Assembly: GCA_019636055.1 (NCBI GenBank) | Contig: JAHBYH010000003.1 | Location: 1 to 64,000 of the forward strand | Source: Candidatus Paracaedibacteraceae bacterium | GTDB taxonomy: Bacteria; Pseudomonadota; Alphaproteobacteria; Paracaedibacterales; Paracaedibacteraceae | Direction of reading: 5' to 3' | Length of the DNA: 64,000 nucleotides | Shown here: positions 52,843 through 61,732 of the stretch, piece after piece | Position numbering within the stretch: position 1 is the stretch's first letter | Layout: each line of letters begins with the position of its first letter | Notes under the pieces: generated by a model | What the model was told of the DNA's origin: nothing | The model's database searches: none | What the model saw: only the letters and a program-made list of their open reading frames with translations | Translations under genes and position numbers: made by a program

Positions 52843-54558
52843 TTACTCAGCTTTTTTAGACTTTGTTGTCTTCTTAGCTTTGTTCATGGCTTCACCCAAG
52901 ATGTCGCCCAAAGAAGCGCCGCTGTCGGCTGAACCAAATTCAGACATAGCTTGCTTTTCTTCGTCAAGCTCACGTGCCTTAATAGACAAGTTCGCTTTGC
53001 GACCTGAACGATCCATGGACAGAACCATCGCGTCAACTTTTTCACCAACGGCAAAACGGTCTGGGCGTTGTTCGCTGCGTTCACGGGATAAGTCAGCTTT
53101 TTTGATGGACCCGGTTAGACCAGATTCAAGAGCAACTTCGATACCTTTATCGTGAACTTCGGTCACTGTACCTGTTACAACCGTTCCTTTTTTCAAACCT
53201 TCGGCTGCAGCAGCATAAGGATCGTCGTTCAGCTGTTTAATACCCAAAGAAATACGTTCTTTTTCGGCATCAACATCCAAAACCTTAACTTTAATAACAT
53301 CACCCTTCTTGAATTCAGAAGAATCATTGTTATCCCAAGAAACATCGGTCATGTGAACCATACCATCAATTTCTTCGTCAACGCCAACAAACATACCAAA
53401 TTCGGTGATGTTCTTGATTTCTCCTTCTAGGATGCTTCCGATTGGGAATTTCTCAGCAAAACGAACCCATGGGTTTTCAGAGCATTGTTTTAGACCCAAA
53501 GAGATACGACGTTTTGTCATGTCAACTTCAAGAACTTGAACTTCAACTTCTTGGTTTTGTGTCAAAATCTTTGATGGGTGAACGTTTTTCTTTGTCCAGC
53601 TCATTTCTGTAACATAGATCAAACCTTCAACAGCCGGTTCGAGTTCAACGAATGCGCCGTAATCAGCGATATTGGTGATCTTACCTTTGTGACGTGAACC
53701 AGGAACATAGCGTTCTTCAACACCTTTCCACGGATCAGCTTCAAGTTGTTTCATGCCCAAAGAAATGCGTTGTGTGTCGCGGTTAAAACGAATGACTTGA
53801 ACTTGAACGGTTTCACCAACCTTGAGCATGTCGCTTGGGTGGTTAATACGACGCCAAGAAATGTCGGTAACGTGAAGAAGACCATCAACCCCACCCAAAT
53901 CAACGAATGCACCGTAATCTGTAATGTTTTTAACGATACCTTCAAGAACTTGACCTTCGGATAGGTTTGAAACCAATTCAGCGCGTTGTTCAGAGCGGTT
54001 ATCTTCAAGAACTGCACGGCGGGAGACAACGATATTGCTGCGCAATTTGTCCATCTTCAAGATTTTGAATGGTTGGGCAATATTCATCAATGGTGTGATG
54101 TCGCGGATTGGGCGAACATCAACTTGGCTACCAGGCAAGAATGCAACTGCGCCTTCAAGATCAACAGCAAAACCACCTTTAACTTTGCCAAAAATGACAC
54201 CGTTAACCAATTCACCGGTGATGGATGCTTTTTCAAGTTCACCCCAAGCAGCTTCACGACGAGCTTTTTCAACGCTGAGAACTGCACAACCGTTTTTATC
54301 TTCCATGCGTTCAACGAACACATCAATAAAATCACCAGCTTTAATTTCCGGAGCGCGACCTGGGCCTGCGAATTCGCGCAGTGGAATGCGACCTTCGGAT
54401 TTTAGACCAACGTCAACTGTAACGAAATCTGAATCAACAGATAAAACATATCCCTTAACAACACTACCTTCGAATGAGGAGCGACCACGCAGGGATTCTT
54501 CGAGAAGATCAGCAAAGTTTTCTTTTGCGGGGGATTTTGCAGCGGATGTATTAGACAT
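52843..54558 (-). CDS. rpsA: 30S ribosomal protein S1
   Basis: The 571-residue protein contains six S1 RNA-binding repeats, for example VKGYVLSVDSDFVTVDVGLK, VKNITDYGAFVDLGGVDGLL, ITNIADYGAFVELEPAVEGL and IKNITEFGMFVGVDEEIDGM. It recruits mRNA to the small subunit. AAGGAA lies before the ATG. The C-terminus is basic (KAKKTTKSKKAE). It lies downstream of cmk on the same strand, the usual cmk-rpsA pairing. Confidence 0.99.
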   Translation of the reverse strand: MSNTSAAKSPAKENFADLLEESLRGRSSFEGSVVKGYVLSVDSDFVTVDVGLKSEGRIPLREFAGPGRAPEIKAGDFIDVFVERMEDKNGCAVLSVEKARREAAWGELEKASITGELVNGVIFGKVKGGFAVDLEGAVAFLPGSQVDVRPIRDITPLMNIAQPFKILKMDKLRSNIVVSRRAVLEDNRSEQRAELVSNLSEGQVLEGIVKNITDYGAFVDLGGVDGLLHVTDISWRRINHPSDMLKVGETVQVQVIRFNRDTQRISLGMKQLEADPWKGVEERYVPGSRHKGKITNIADYGAFVELEPAVEGLIYVTEMSWTKKNVHPSKILTQNQEVEVQVLEVDMTKRRISLGLKQCSENPWVRFAEKFPIGSILEGEIKNITEFGMFVGVDEEIDGMVHMTDVSWDNNDSSEFKKGDVIKVKVLDVDAEKERISLGIKQLNDDPYAAAAEGLKKGTVVTGTVTEVHDKGIEVALESGLTGSIKKADLSRERSEQRPDRFAVGEKVDAMVLSMDRSGRKANLSIKARELDEEKQAMSEFGSADSGASLGDILGEAMNKAKKTTKSKKAE

Positions 54559-54668
54559 TTTTTTCCTTAAAACCTTATATGATTGAATTTACGACAAAGC
54601 GCAGCATACAAGGGGTTAGAGTTAATATACTCTATGCCCGACCATCAGGCAGAGAGATAAAAAACACG

Positions 54669-55334
54669 CTAAGCAGTTAATGTGCCTGGTAAGCATGATT
54701 TTTGTACATAATATGAGGCTTTTTGACACACTTCGTCAATAGTTAAATGTGTTGTATCAATGATATACGCATCATCAGCAGCATTTAACGGAGCACTTTG
54801 ACGAGTTGAATCACGTTTGTCACGTTCAGACATCAATCGCTGAACTTCAATTTGGCAGATATTGCCCTCTTGTTTCATGCGACGTACGGCGCGGATTTCT
54901 TGATCCGCTGTTAGATAAATTTTGCAGTCTGCATCCGGGCAAATGACGGTGCCTATATCGCGCCCATCTAAAATGACACCTGCTTGTTCACCTGGGTCGC
55001 CATAGGCAAAATTACGTTGCAATGTATTCAGAATTTCGCGTACCTGAGGGATTGCTGCAATCTTAGATGCCATGGCAGCAACGGTTTCGTCCCGTAACCC
55101 TGCTTGATTAACATCTTCAATCTTAACAACCTTAGCCAGTTCAATGATCGCCTCGGTCATTGTTTCGTTGAATCCCTTAGCGAGCGTAAGTTTAGCCAGA
55201 ACACGATATAGCAAGCCTGTATCTAAAATCTTGAGATTAAACGTATCCGCTAAATAATGGGCAACAGTCCCTTTGCCGGCACCCGAAGGGCCATCAATCG
55301 CTATAATCACTTTTTTTGCTTTCTCTTTTGTCAT
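54669..55334 (-). CDS. cmk: Cytidylate kinase
   Basis: The 221-residue protein has the P-loop IIAIDGPSGAGKGTVAHYLA, LDTGLLYRVLA, the NMP-binding DGRDIGTVICPDA and the Arg-rich SERDKRDSTRQSAPL block. It converts CMP and dCMP to the diphosphates. ATG 55334 is chosen over an upstream TTG at 55343. The pairing with rpsA is conserved across many bacteria. Confidence 0.97.
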   Translation of the reverse strand: MTKEKAKKVIIAIDGPSGAGKGTVAHYLADTFNLKILDTGLLYRVLAKLTLAKGFNETMTEAIIELAKVVKIEDVNQAGLRDETVAAMASKIAAIPQVREILNTLQRNFAYGDPGEQAGVILDGRDIGTVICPDADCKIYLTADQEIRAVRRMKQEGNICQIEVQRLMSERDKRDSTRQSAPLNAADDAYIIDTTHLTIDEVCQKASYYVQKSCLPGTLTA

Positions 55335-55414
55335 ATCAACCAATACTTTAGACTATTTTATCATCTTCGTAAATAAGGGTAGTTGTTCTGTTGCGGAATA
55401 CAAGAGGATAATAG

Positions 55415-55440
55415 AAAACGCGACAAAAATGCCGCGTTTT
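55415..55440 (-). terminator. Terminator after the repeat lipoprotein gene
   Basis: AAAACGCG (55415-55422) pairs with CGCGTTTT (55433-55440) around a ten-base loop. It lies about 20 bases after the lipoprotein stop and before cmk on the minus strand. Confidence 0.75.
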
Positions 55441-55459
55441 TATTAAGAACTAAAAAAAC

Positions 55460-55711
55460 TTAGTGAGCTTTGTGTTCTTCAGCTTTTGGCGCTTCTTCTG
55501 TTTTGTGCTCTTCAGCCTTATGTTCAGTAGCTTCAGCAGTTTTTGGTGCTTCTGCAGCTTTGTGTTCTTCAGCTTTATGTTCCACAGCTTTTGGAGCTTC
55601 AGCGGCTTTGTGTTCTTCAGCCTTTGGTGCTGCAGCTTCTTCTTTCTTTTCACCCCAGCAAGCAGCTAATGCGAATGACAAAGCTGTTAATGCAAATAAC
55701 TTTAACTTCAT
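55460..55711 (-). CDS. Small lipoprotein with EEHKA-type repeats
   Basis: The 83-residue protein starts with a lipoprotein signal (KLKLFALTALSFALAACWGE), with Cys18 in the lipobox LAAC. The mature part is nearly all short imperfect repeats of EEHKAAEAPKA, an Ala/Glu/Lys/His-rich sequence likely to be helical or extended. GGAGA precedes the ATG. The repeats keep other frames open too, which creates spurious overlapping frames. Function unknown; a periplasmic spacer or metal-binding role is speculation. Confidence 0.85.
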   Translation of the reverse strand: MKLKLFALTALSFALAACWGEKKEEAAAPKAEEHKAAEAPKAVEHKAEEHKAAEAPKTAEATEHKAEEHKTEEAPKAEEHKAH

Positions 55712-55827
55712 TTTATGTCTCCAATAGGATTATGATAAATACAAGTCCATGATAACCCAATTTTCTAAAGAATGGGTTAATTTTTGGCTGTTTTAACCAT
55801 TATTAATTTCTCTTGCTTGCTAACTGT

Positions 55828-58539
55828 ATGAAAATATTTAGATACTTTGCTGTTATTTTTTTTGGTGTTATTTTGGGAGGCAGCGCTTTTCTCAATGCCT
55901 ATTTGGCATCCGAAACAGTTAAGCAGAATGTTGAACAGGAATTTCTGGAATCATTAGAAAAACTAGGAATTAAATCAGCCAATGTCAGTCTTGATCATAT
56001 TGAGTGGGGGGGTGTTTTTTATCCTTTTTCACTCCGTGTTCGGGCTGTTTCGATGCATGATGATGTGCGTCGGGTTGATGTGTCGAATCTAATCCTTGGG
56101 GTTAGCGCAAGTGCTTTGTTGTTGGGGGAAACCCGGATTAAACATGTTGCAGCACGCCATGTTAAGGTTGCTCATGATGACAAGGTGGCCCTATCTGGTG
56201 AGTTTGAGCTTTTGTTGAATTTGCCAAGAGCTACAGTCAAAGTGAATTTTTTAGATGTTTCATTTCCGGATTTGGCTGACCTTGATCCTATGTTCGCAGT
56301 GTTGAAGGGGATCGATTGCCCAACAACATTAGTTATTTCTGCTGATTATAATGGCCATGAAATAACACGCGGTGTTATCAAGGCAACGGTTGGTTCCGGG
56401 GAGATTATCTTCCCCCCGTACTATCCCAATAAAACACCGATTCAGCATGCTAAATTTGAGGTAAACTTGACGCCATCAAAGATTAAACTTACCCAGTTAA
56501 CCGTGCGAACTGCAGATGCTTTTGCTCAACTGTCAGGAGCACTTCGTGGGCATTCCATCTTAACAGCTTTGCAGGCTGGGCAAGATGTTTCTTTGTCACT
56601 TCAAGGGAATCTTGATCGTCTGCCTGTTGATTTAATCAAGGTTTACTGGCCCCATGGGTTAGCTAAGGATGCTCGAGAATGGGTAACGACTAATTTATCA
56701 AAAGGCGAGGCTGAAAACGCAACGATCCAGATGAAGGCGACTTTGCATGTTGGTGATGTGCCTGCTCTAACAATCAAAGAACTTTCAGGGGATATTGATG
56801 CTAAGGGGGTGGATGTGGCTTACCTTGGCAATCTGCCTAAGGTTGTCGATACTTCGGGGCATTGTCGCTACACGAAATCTAATTTTATTATTGATGCTCA
56901 TGGGACGTGCGATGGTATGGCTGTTAAGGATGCGCATCTGGATATCAGTCAATTGGATCAAGAGCATGGGCACATGGATATTGATCTTAAGGTTAATGGC
57001 GAACTTAAACCTGCTCTCAATTTGATTTCACAAAAACCGTTAGAGCTAACGCAAAAATTAGGGGTAGATCCTAAATTATTTGAAGGGCAAGCTGAGACGC
57101 ATTTAAAGTTATCTTTTCCGTTAGATGATGATAGCAAACTCAAGGATGTGAAAGTTGATTCGGTTTCTGTTATTAAAAATGCCTCTGTGATTCATGGAAA
57201 ATTAGGGCGAATTATGGAGGGAGGACTGTTAAAACTTGAGACAACAAACGAACAATTGAATCTTAAAGGAACGGCTTTGGTATCCCGTCATCCGTCAGAA
57301 ATTGTGGCGTTTAAAAGCTTTAACAGTAACGACCGTAAACTGACGATAAATGGAAAGGATGCGCTCCATGACCCACGGTTTGGCGCGTTTTGGGTGTCTT
57401 TAATCAATGGGAAACTTTCAGGGGCTGTTGATCTGAGTAAAGTTGCATACGATATTCCGATGGCGCTTTTTATCAAGGAAGCCAAAGAACCTGGTAAGCT
57501 GATTTTTAATGGGTTTTACAACGATGACGGTGTGACATTATCTGACTGGGAATTGAAATTTGGGGCAGCTATGGCTCATGGGGCTGCAAAGTTAGCGGCG
57601 AAAGGTGCGCAAGAAATTACGATCCAGTCTGCCACAGCAGGAGGGATTCAAGGCCAAGGTAAGGTTATAATCCAAGATAACCATCTCGGGATTGCTGGGA
57701 GATTGCAGGCTCTTGATTTGGATCATGTTTACCACCATTATAATTCTGATGCAGGGGAATCGCCGTATTCTATTGATACTGATTTAAAAATTGAGCAACT
57801 TCAGTTGAGCCAGAAATTGACTTTTGGTCAGGTTAATCTGAGGGTGACACACTCAAAAGGTGACTTGACCTCGTTAAAGTTAATGTCAGACAAACCGGGT
57901 GTTCTTGAGGTTTTTGTGACTCCGGAGAAGAGCGGTATTAAACATATTACATTGTTGTGCCATAAGGCAGGTGATGTTTTGGATTATTTTATGCCAAACA
58001 GCGATTTTGAAGGAGGAACGCTTAATTTAGTTGGGCAATTGTCTGGTAAGCCGGGACACAAAGTATTTAAAGCTGAGATCGACTTGCGTGATTTCGTTGT
58101 TATCAAGGCTCCCCTATTGGCTCAGATCTTGTCTTTGTCGTCTTTGGATGGGATTATGCGGACATTGACAGGGCAAGGCGTTAGCTTTTCTAATACCATA
58201 GGGCATTTAGAGTGGGGGAATGATAAGGTAATTCTAAAAGATATTCATGCTTCGGGTTCATCAATTGCCTTGACCTTAGATGGCACAGTCAACCTATTAA
58301 CTGATAATATTGCCATTGAAGGTGAGCTCTATCCTATTAATAGTTTGAATGTGATATTGGCTAATATCCCGCTGGTGGGGCAAGTACTCGGTGGTGGAAA
58401 GAGTCGGGGCGTTTTTGCCACAGCATTTAACCTGACGGGAAAACGTCAAAATCCTGTGATATCGGCAAATCCCTTGTCGACCATTGCTCCACAGAGTGTG
58501 AAGGAACTCTATAAAAAACAGGTTAATAATGAAAAATAA
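55828..58539 (+). CDS. AsmA/YhdP-like envelope protein
   Basis: The 903-residue protein has an N-terminal membrane anchor (FRYFAVIFFGVILGGSAFLN) and a long beta-rich body ending in an AsmA-like C-terminal region (HLEWGNDKVILKDIHASGSS, LTDNIAIEGELYPINSLNVI, NIPLVGQVLGGG). This matches the DUF3971/AsmA_2 group (YhdP, TamB relatives), thought to form bridges that carry phospholipids to the outer membrane. ATG 55828 puts the anchor at the start; a TTG at 55813 is in frame. It is monocistronic. Confidence 0.88.
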   Translation: MKIFRYFAVIFFGVILGGSAFLNAYLASETVKQNVEQEFLESLEKLGIKSANVSLDHIEWGGVFYPFSLRVRAVSMHDDVRRVDVSNLILGVSASALLLGETRIKHVAARHVKVAHDDKVALSGEFELLLNLPRATVKVNFLDVSFPDLADLDPMFAVLKGIDCPTTLVISADYNGHEITRGVIKATVGSGEIIFPPYYPNKTPIQHAKFEVNLTPSKIKLTQLTVRTADAFAQLSGALRGHSILTALQAGQDVSLSLQGNLDRLPVDLIKVYWPHGLAKDAREWVTTNLSKGEAENATIQMKATLHVGDVPALTIKELSGDIDAKGVDVAYLGNLPKVVDTSGHCRYTKSNFIIDAHGTCDGMAVKDAHLDISQLDQEHGHMDIDLKVNGELKPALNLISQKPLELTQKLGVDPKLFEGQAETHLKLSFPLDDDSKLKDVKVDSVSVIKNASVIHGKLGRIMEGGLLKLETTNEQLNLKGTALVSRHPSEIVAFKSFNSNDRKLTINGKDALHDPRFGAFWVSLINGKLSGAVDLSKVAYDIPMALFIKEAKEPGKLIFNGFYNDDGVTLSDWELKFGAAMAHGAAKLAAKGAQEITIQSATAGGIQGQGKVIIQDNHLGIAGRLQALDLDHVYHHYNSDAGESPYSIDTDLKIEQLQLSQKLTFGQVNLRVTHSKGDLTSLKLMSDKPGVLEVFVTPEKSGIKHITLLCHKAGDVLDYFMPNSDFEGGTLNLVGQLSGKPGHKVFKAEIDLRDFVVIKAPLLAQILSLSSLDGIMRTLTGQGVSFSNTIGHLEWGNDKVILKDIHASGSSIALTLDGTVNLLTDNIAIEGELYPINSLNVILANIPLVGQVLGGGKSRGVFATAFNLTGKRQNPVISANPLSTIAPQSVKELYKKQVNNEK

Positions 58540-58543
58540 CAAA

Positions 58544-58574
58544 GTGCGCTTAACGTTAGTGTCGGTAAGCGCAC
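58544..58574. terminator. Hairpin between convergent genes
   Basis: GTGCGCTTA (58544-58552) pairs with TAAGCGCAC (58566-58574). It lies between the AsmA-like gene and the convergent symporter gene. T-runs are modest, so termination is likely but not certain. Confidence 0.65.
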
Positions 58575-58582
58575 CTTATTAA

Positions 58583-59791
58583 CTATGCTGCTTCGAGTTG
58601 GACGTCTTCCTGTTGTTTGACATTTCCAACAAGGCCGAGGGCTTTCATGATCTTATGGCTGAGCAGGGCAAATGCACCATTTCCAGCAACATTTGATCCG
58701 GTAAAGATACTGTCTTGTAAGATGTAGAGCGTCGTGACAAAGCCGAGCATTTCTTCTGTGAGGCCAAGATGGCTTTGGAGTGTTGGTAGCAGAACCAGAA
58801 TCCCACCACCAGGAATTCCTGCTGTTGAAAACTTAGCAACACAAAAGAATCCGGCAAAGATTGCAAAGCTGGGTAGGTCTGGCATTGGAAGGCCTGATAG
58901 TTGGAGTGTCGCAAGGCCGAGCAGTGGAATGCCCAGTGCATCTCCGACTAAATGGATGTTAACCGTTGCCGGAATGACAAGCTGTGAGTAGCTTTTATCG
59001 TTCATGTTTTTTTCTGTGGCATCCAATGTAACAGGCATGGTGGCGGCACTTGACATAGTTGTAAAGCCAGTAAAGGCTGCAGGGAACATGTTACGAATAT
59101 ACGTTGCAAAACGGTTCGGGACAAAATTTGCAGCGATAGCATACATTAAACCGATGTAAATCACGATCAAGCTGATCATTAGGGCAATAATTTGCCCGCC
59201 GGATTGGAATAAAATGCTAAGACTTCCTTCCATTTGCATTTTCAGGACGAATCCAAAAACATAAACAGGAAGGAGCGGGATAAATGATTTTTGCAAGATT
59301 TTAGTGACTAAATCACGAAGCTTAAAGATGATTTGGCGACCCGGTTCATAAGGGCGAATACTTAGTGTTAGACCGTAAACTGATCCGACAATCATAGCCC
59401 ATTTTGGTTCCAAGAGTACGGGGAAGGGGGTGGATAATAGGGAGTTGATGGTTTCCGTGGCTCCTGAAAGTTGAATCATTTTACCTTGAGTCACAAACGG
59501 TAGGGCTGCCAAACTGACACCATAGGACACAAAGGTGGCCAACATGTTCGATACACAAACAAGAGTCAAGACCGCAATAATTAACAGGGGTGCTTTTTGT
59601 TCTAGGGATAAAATGGCTGATCCCATATAGCTAATGATGACAAAGGGGAGTAACATCATCAGAAAATCTTTGAGGACACAGCTGAGGCTATAGGCGTATG
59701 AGGCATGAGTTGGGGTGGCAAAATCTGCTGCCAAATAAGCTGCAATGACGCAGATGACAAGTTGGGCTGGTAAACTTTTAAAAATGTTCAT
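58583..59791 (-). CDS. Dicarboxylate/amino acid:cation symporter (DAACS family)
   Basis: This 402-residue membrane protein has about eight helices plus re-entrant loops. The blocks TTMSSAATMPVTLDATEKNM, IPATVNIHLVGDALGIPLLG and AGIPGGGILVLLP are signatures of the GltP/DctA family, which couples uptake of glutamate, aspartate or C4-dicarboxylates to protons or sodium. Uptake of host C4 acids would suit the complete SDH in this window. GGGGAGA precedes the ATG. Confidence 0.93.
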   Translation of the reverse strand: MNIFKSLPAQLVICVIAAYLAADFATPTHASYAYSLSCVLKDFLMMLLPFVIISYMGSAILSLEQKAPLLIIAVLTLVCVSNMLATFVSYGVSLAALPFVTQGKMIQLSGATETINSLLSTPFPVLLEPKWAMIVGSVYGLTLSIRPYEPGRQIIFKLRDLVTKILQKSFIPLLPVYVFGFVLKMQMEGSLSILFQSGGQIIALMISLIVIYIGLMYAIAANFVPNRFATYIRNMFPAAFTGFTTMSSAATMPVTLDATEKNMNDKSYSQLVIPATVNIHLVGDALGIPLLGLATLQLSGLPMPDLPSFAIFAGFFCVAKFSTAGIPGGGILVLLPTLQSHLGLTEEMLGFVTTLYILQDSIFTGSNVAGNGAFALLSHKIMKALGLVGNVKQQEDVQLEAA

Positions 59792-59869
59792 TTCAATTTC
59801 TCCCCTGATATCTAGGAGGTGGGTATTTTATGGATTATTTGCAATGTAATTTTTGGGTATAAGAATATG

Positions 59870-59884
59870 TCCGCCTCAGGCGGA
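59870..59884. repeat. Short palindrome upstream of phyH
   Basis: TCCGCCT-C-AGGCGGA forms a 7-bp palindrome with one central base. It lies between the divergent symporter and phyH genes, about 35 bases before a CtrA-type box. It may be a regulator site; nothing more can be said. Confidence 0.4.
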
Positions 59885-59918
59885 TGTAGTTGTAGAGGAT
59901 GTAAATGATGTGTACAAT

Positions 59919-59933
59919 TTAATCATGACTTAA
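59919..59933 (+). promoter_or_regulatory. Perfect CtrA-type box upstream of phyH-dapF
   Basis: TTAA at 59919-59922 and TTAA at 59930-59933 with seven bases between. It ends 46 bases before the phyH start. Motif evidence only. Confidence 0.4.
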
Positions 59934-59979
59934 CTATGCGCCCGATGAATGATTTTGTCAAGGTTTGAAGAGGGGGATA

Positions 59980-60825
59980 ATGAAACCGTTACAAGTAAAC
60001 CATCATAACGCCCTATTGGATCAGTTTCACGACAATGGATATTTGATTTTACCCGATTTTATACCATCTGAAGATTGTGACTGTTTGATGGCGAGAATGG
60101 GTGAGTTAGTGGATGAATTTGCTCAAACAGAGCAAGTAACCTCTGTTTTTTCAACGTTAACTCATGAGCATACGCAGGATCGTTATTTTTTAGAATCTGC
60201 AGATGAGATTTATTATTTCTTTGAAAAAGATGCCTTGGGTGAAGACGGGTTGCTTTATTCTATTCGTGAATCCTTAAATAAAGTGAGTCACGCCCTACAC
60301 GATAAAGATCCTGTGTTTAATGAGTTTTGTTGCCATGATCGACTCAGATCGTTGATGGTCAACCTTGGCTATTTAGATCCCGTTATTCGTCAGTCTATGT
60401 ATATTTTTAAGCAGGCTCGGATCGGTGGGGAAGTGGCAATGCACCAAGATTCTACATTTTTGCACACCAATGGAAAACCTGTTGTGGGATTATGGTTTGC
60501 TTTGGAAGATGCAACTTTGGATAATGGGTGTTTGTGGGTAATTCCGCGTGGTCATAAAGGGCCGCTTCGTCAGAAATTTATGCGTCATGATGATGATTCG
60601 CTCACTTTTGCAACGCTGGATGTTACGCCGTATGACTTAGATGCCGCGATGCCTCTTGAGGTTAAAAAAGGGACTGTTATTGTGTTGCATGGATTGCTGC
60701 CTCATGCGAGTAAGCCGAATACATCGGGTCAATCACGGCATGCGTTTACCTTGCATATGACAGACCGACAAGATGGCTTTCCTGTTGGAAATTGGATGAG
60801 AGGCTATGATGACACAACCGCTTAA
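59980..60825 (+). CDS. Phytanoyl-CoA dioxygenase (PhyH) family protein
   Basis: The 281-residue protein is a 2-oxoglutarate/Fe(II) oxygenase of the PhyH family. The iron triad is visible as HQD in MHQDSTFLHT and the distal His in LPHASKPN, and RHAFTLH carries the Arg that binds 2-oxoglutarate. The substrate is unknown; family members hydroxylate acyl-CoAs, lipids or small metabolites. AGAGGGGG precedes ATG 59980. The 3' end overlaps dapF by 20 bases, so it is co-translated with a lysine/peptidoglycan gene, an unusual pairing. Confidence 0.88.
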   Translation: MKPLQVNHHNALLDQFHDNGYLILPDFIPSEDCDCLMARMGELVDEFAQTEQVTSVFSTLTHEHTQDRYFLESADEIYYFFEKDALGEDGLLYSIRESLNKVSHALHDKDPVFNEFCCHDRLRSLMVNLGYLDPVIRQSMYIFKQARIGGEVAMHQDSTFLHTNGKPVVGLWFALEDATLDNGCLWVIPRGHKGPLRQKFMRHDDDSLTFATLDVTPYDLDAAMPLEVKKGTVIVLHGLLPHASKPNTSGQSRHAFTLHMTDRQDGFPVGNWMRGYDDTTA

Positions 60826-61537
60826 ATTTACAAAAGCCCAAGCTCTGGGGAATGATTTTGTTATCCTTGAAGGACAGCCCCAACCAATCGGAGTCATCCA
60901 AAAGTTAGCGCATCGCCGATTGGGGGTTGGTTGTGATCAGGTGATTTTTTATCAAAAGATATTTGAGCGTAACGTGAATATTCAATTTTACAATGCTGAT
61001 GGAAGCGTGGCTGGTGCTTGTGGTAATGGTAGCCGCGCTTTGGCAAAACTCTTGTGTAGCGATGGCAAAATTATACTAAAGACCCAAGATCGAGATTTAC
61101 ATTGTGTCGTGCAAAAGGAGATCATCACCATTGATATGGGTGTCTGCCGTATAGATGCGAGTCATGGTCATGGTTCTCTTGATTCATCCTTTTGGATTCT
61201 GGCTGATGTTGGGAATCCTCATCGGATTGCCTTTGTTGATCGACTTGATGCTTATGACTTAGAGGCTGTGGCGAAGCCATATCCCCATGAAAATGTGTCT
61301 TTGGCTCAGATGACGGATACAGGCGTTCGGCTGATGACGTGGGAAAGGGGGAGCGGTTATACTGGTGCTTGTGGTACTGCCGCCTGTGCTGTGGCAGCCG
61401 CGGCAATTCACTTTGGGCAAGAGAGTGCTGTTCTGGTAAGTCAATCCGGGGGCGATTTAACAATTACTGTGAGTGATGGGCGTGTTTATATGTCAGGTAC
61501 GGCCGAGATTGTATTTGTGGGGGAGTTCTATAATTAA
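60806..61537 (+). CDS. dapF: Diaminopimelate epimerase
   Basis: The 243-residue protein has the two catalytic Cys motifs, GACGNGSRALAKLL and SGYTGACGTAACAVA, and the N-terminal FTKAQALGNDFVIL. It converts LL- to meso-diaminopimelate for lysine and peptidoglycan. At 243 residues it is shorter than typical DapF (about 270), but both halves are complete. Two adjacent ATG codons (60806, 60809) are possible starts. murE downstream uses its product. Confidence 0.95.
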   Translation: MMTQPLKFTKAQALGNDFVILEGQPQPIGVIQKLAHRRLGVGCDQVIFYQKIFERNVNIQFYNADGSVAGACGNGSRALAKLLCSDGKIILKTQDRDLHCVVQKEIITIDMGVCRIDASHGHGSLDSSFWILADVGNPHRIAFVDRLDAYDLEAVAKPYPHENVSLAQMTDTGVRLMTWERGSGYTGACGTAACAVAAAAIHFGQESAVLVSQSGGDLTITVSDGRVYMSGTAEIVFVGEFYN

Positions 61538-61732
61538 AATTCATGAGAAGCGGGGGGTAAATTGTTTTTCATAAAAGAGCGCTAAAAATAATCAAAATTC
61601 ATGGATTGTAAACATTTTTCATGAAGAAAAGCAATTTTAAAGCCTTTTTTATGGCGTTATGTTCCGTGAGCTCGACATCTTTGTGGACATTGCGTATATT
61701 AAAGTAAGTTCAACGATCCCTTGGGTTACCTG

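Noticed and set aside
55463..55752. Several plus-strand and alternative-frame open frames over the repeat lipoprotein
   Set aside because: They result from the short repeated codons, which leave other frames open. Only the frame with a signal peptide, lipobox and GGAGA is convincing.
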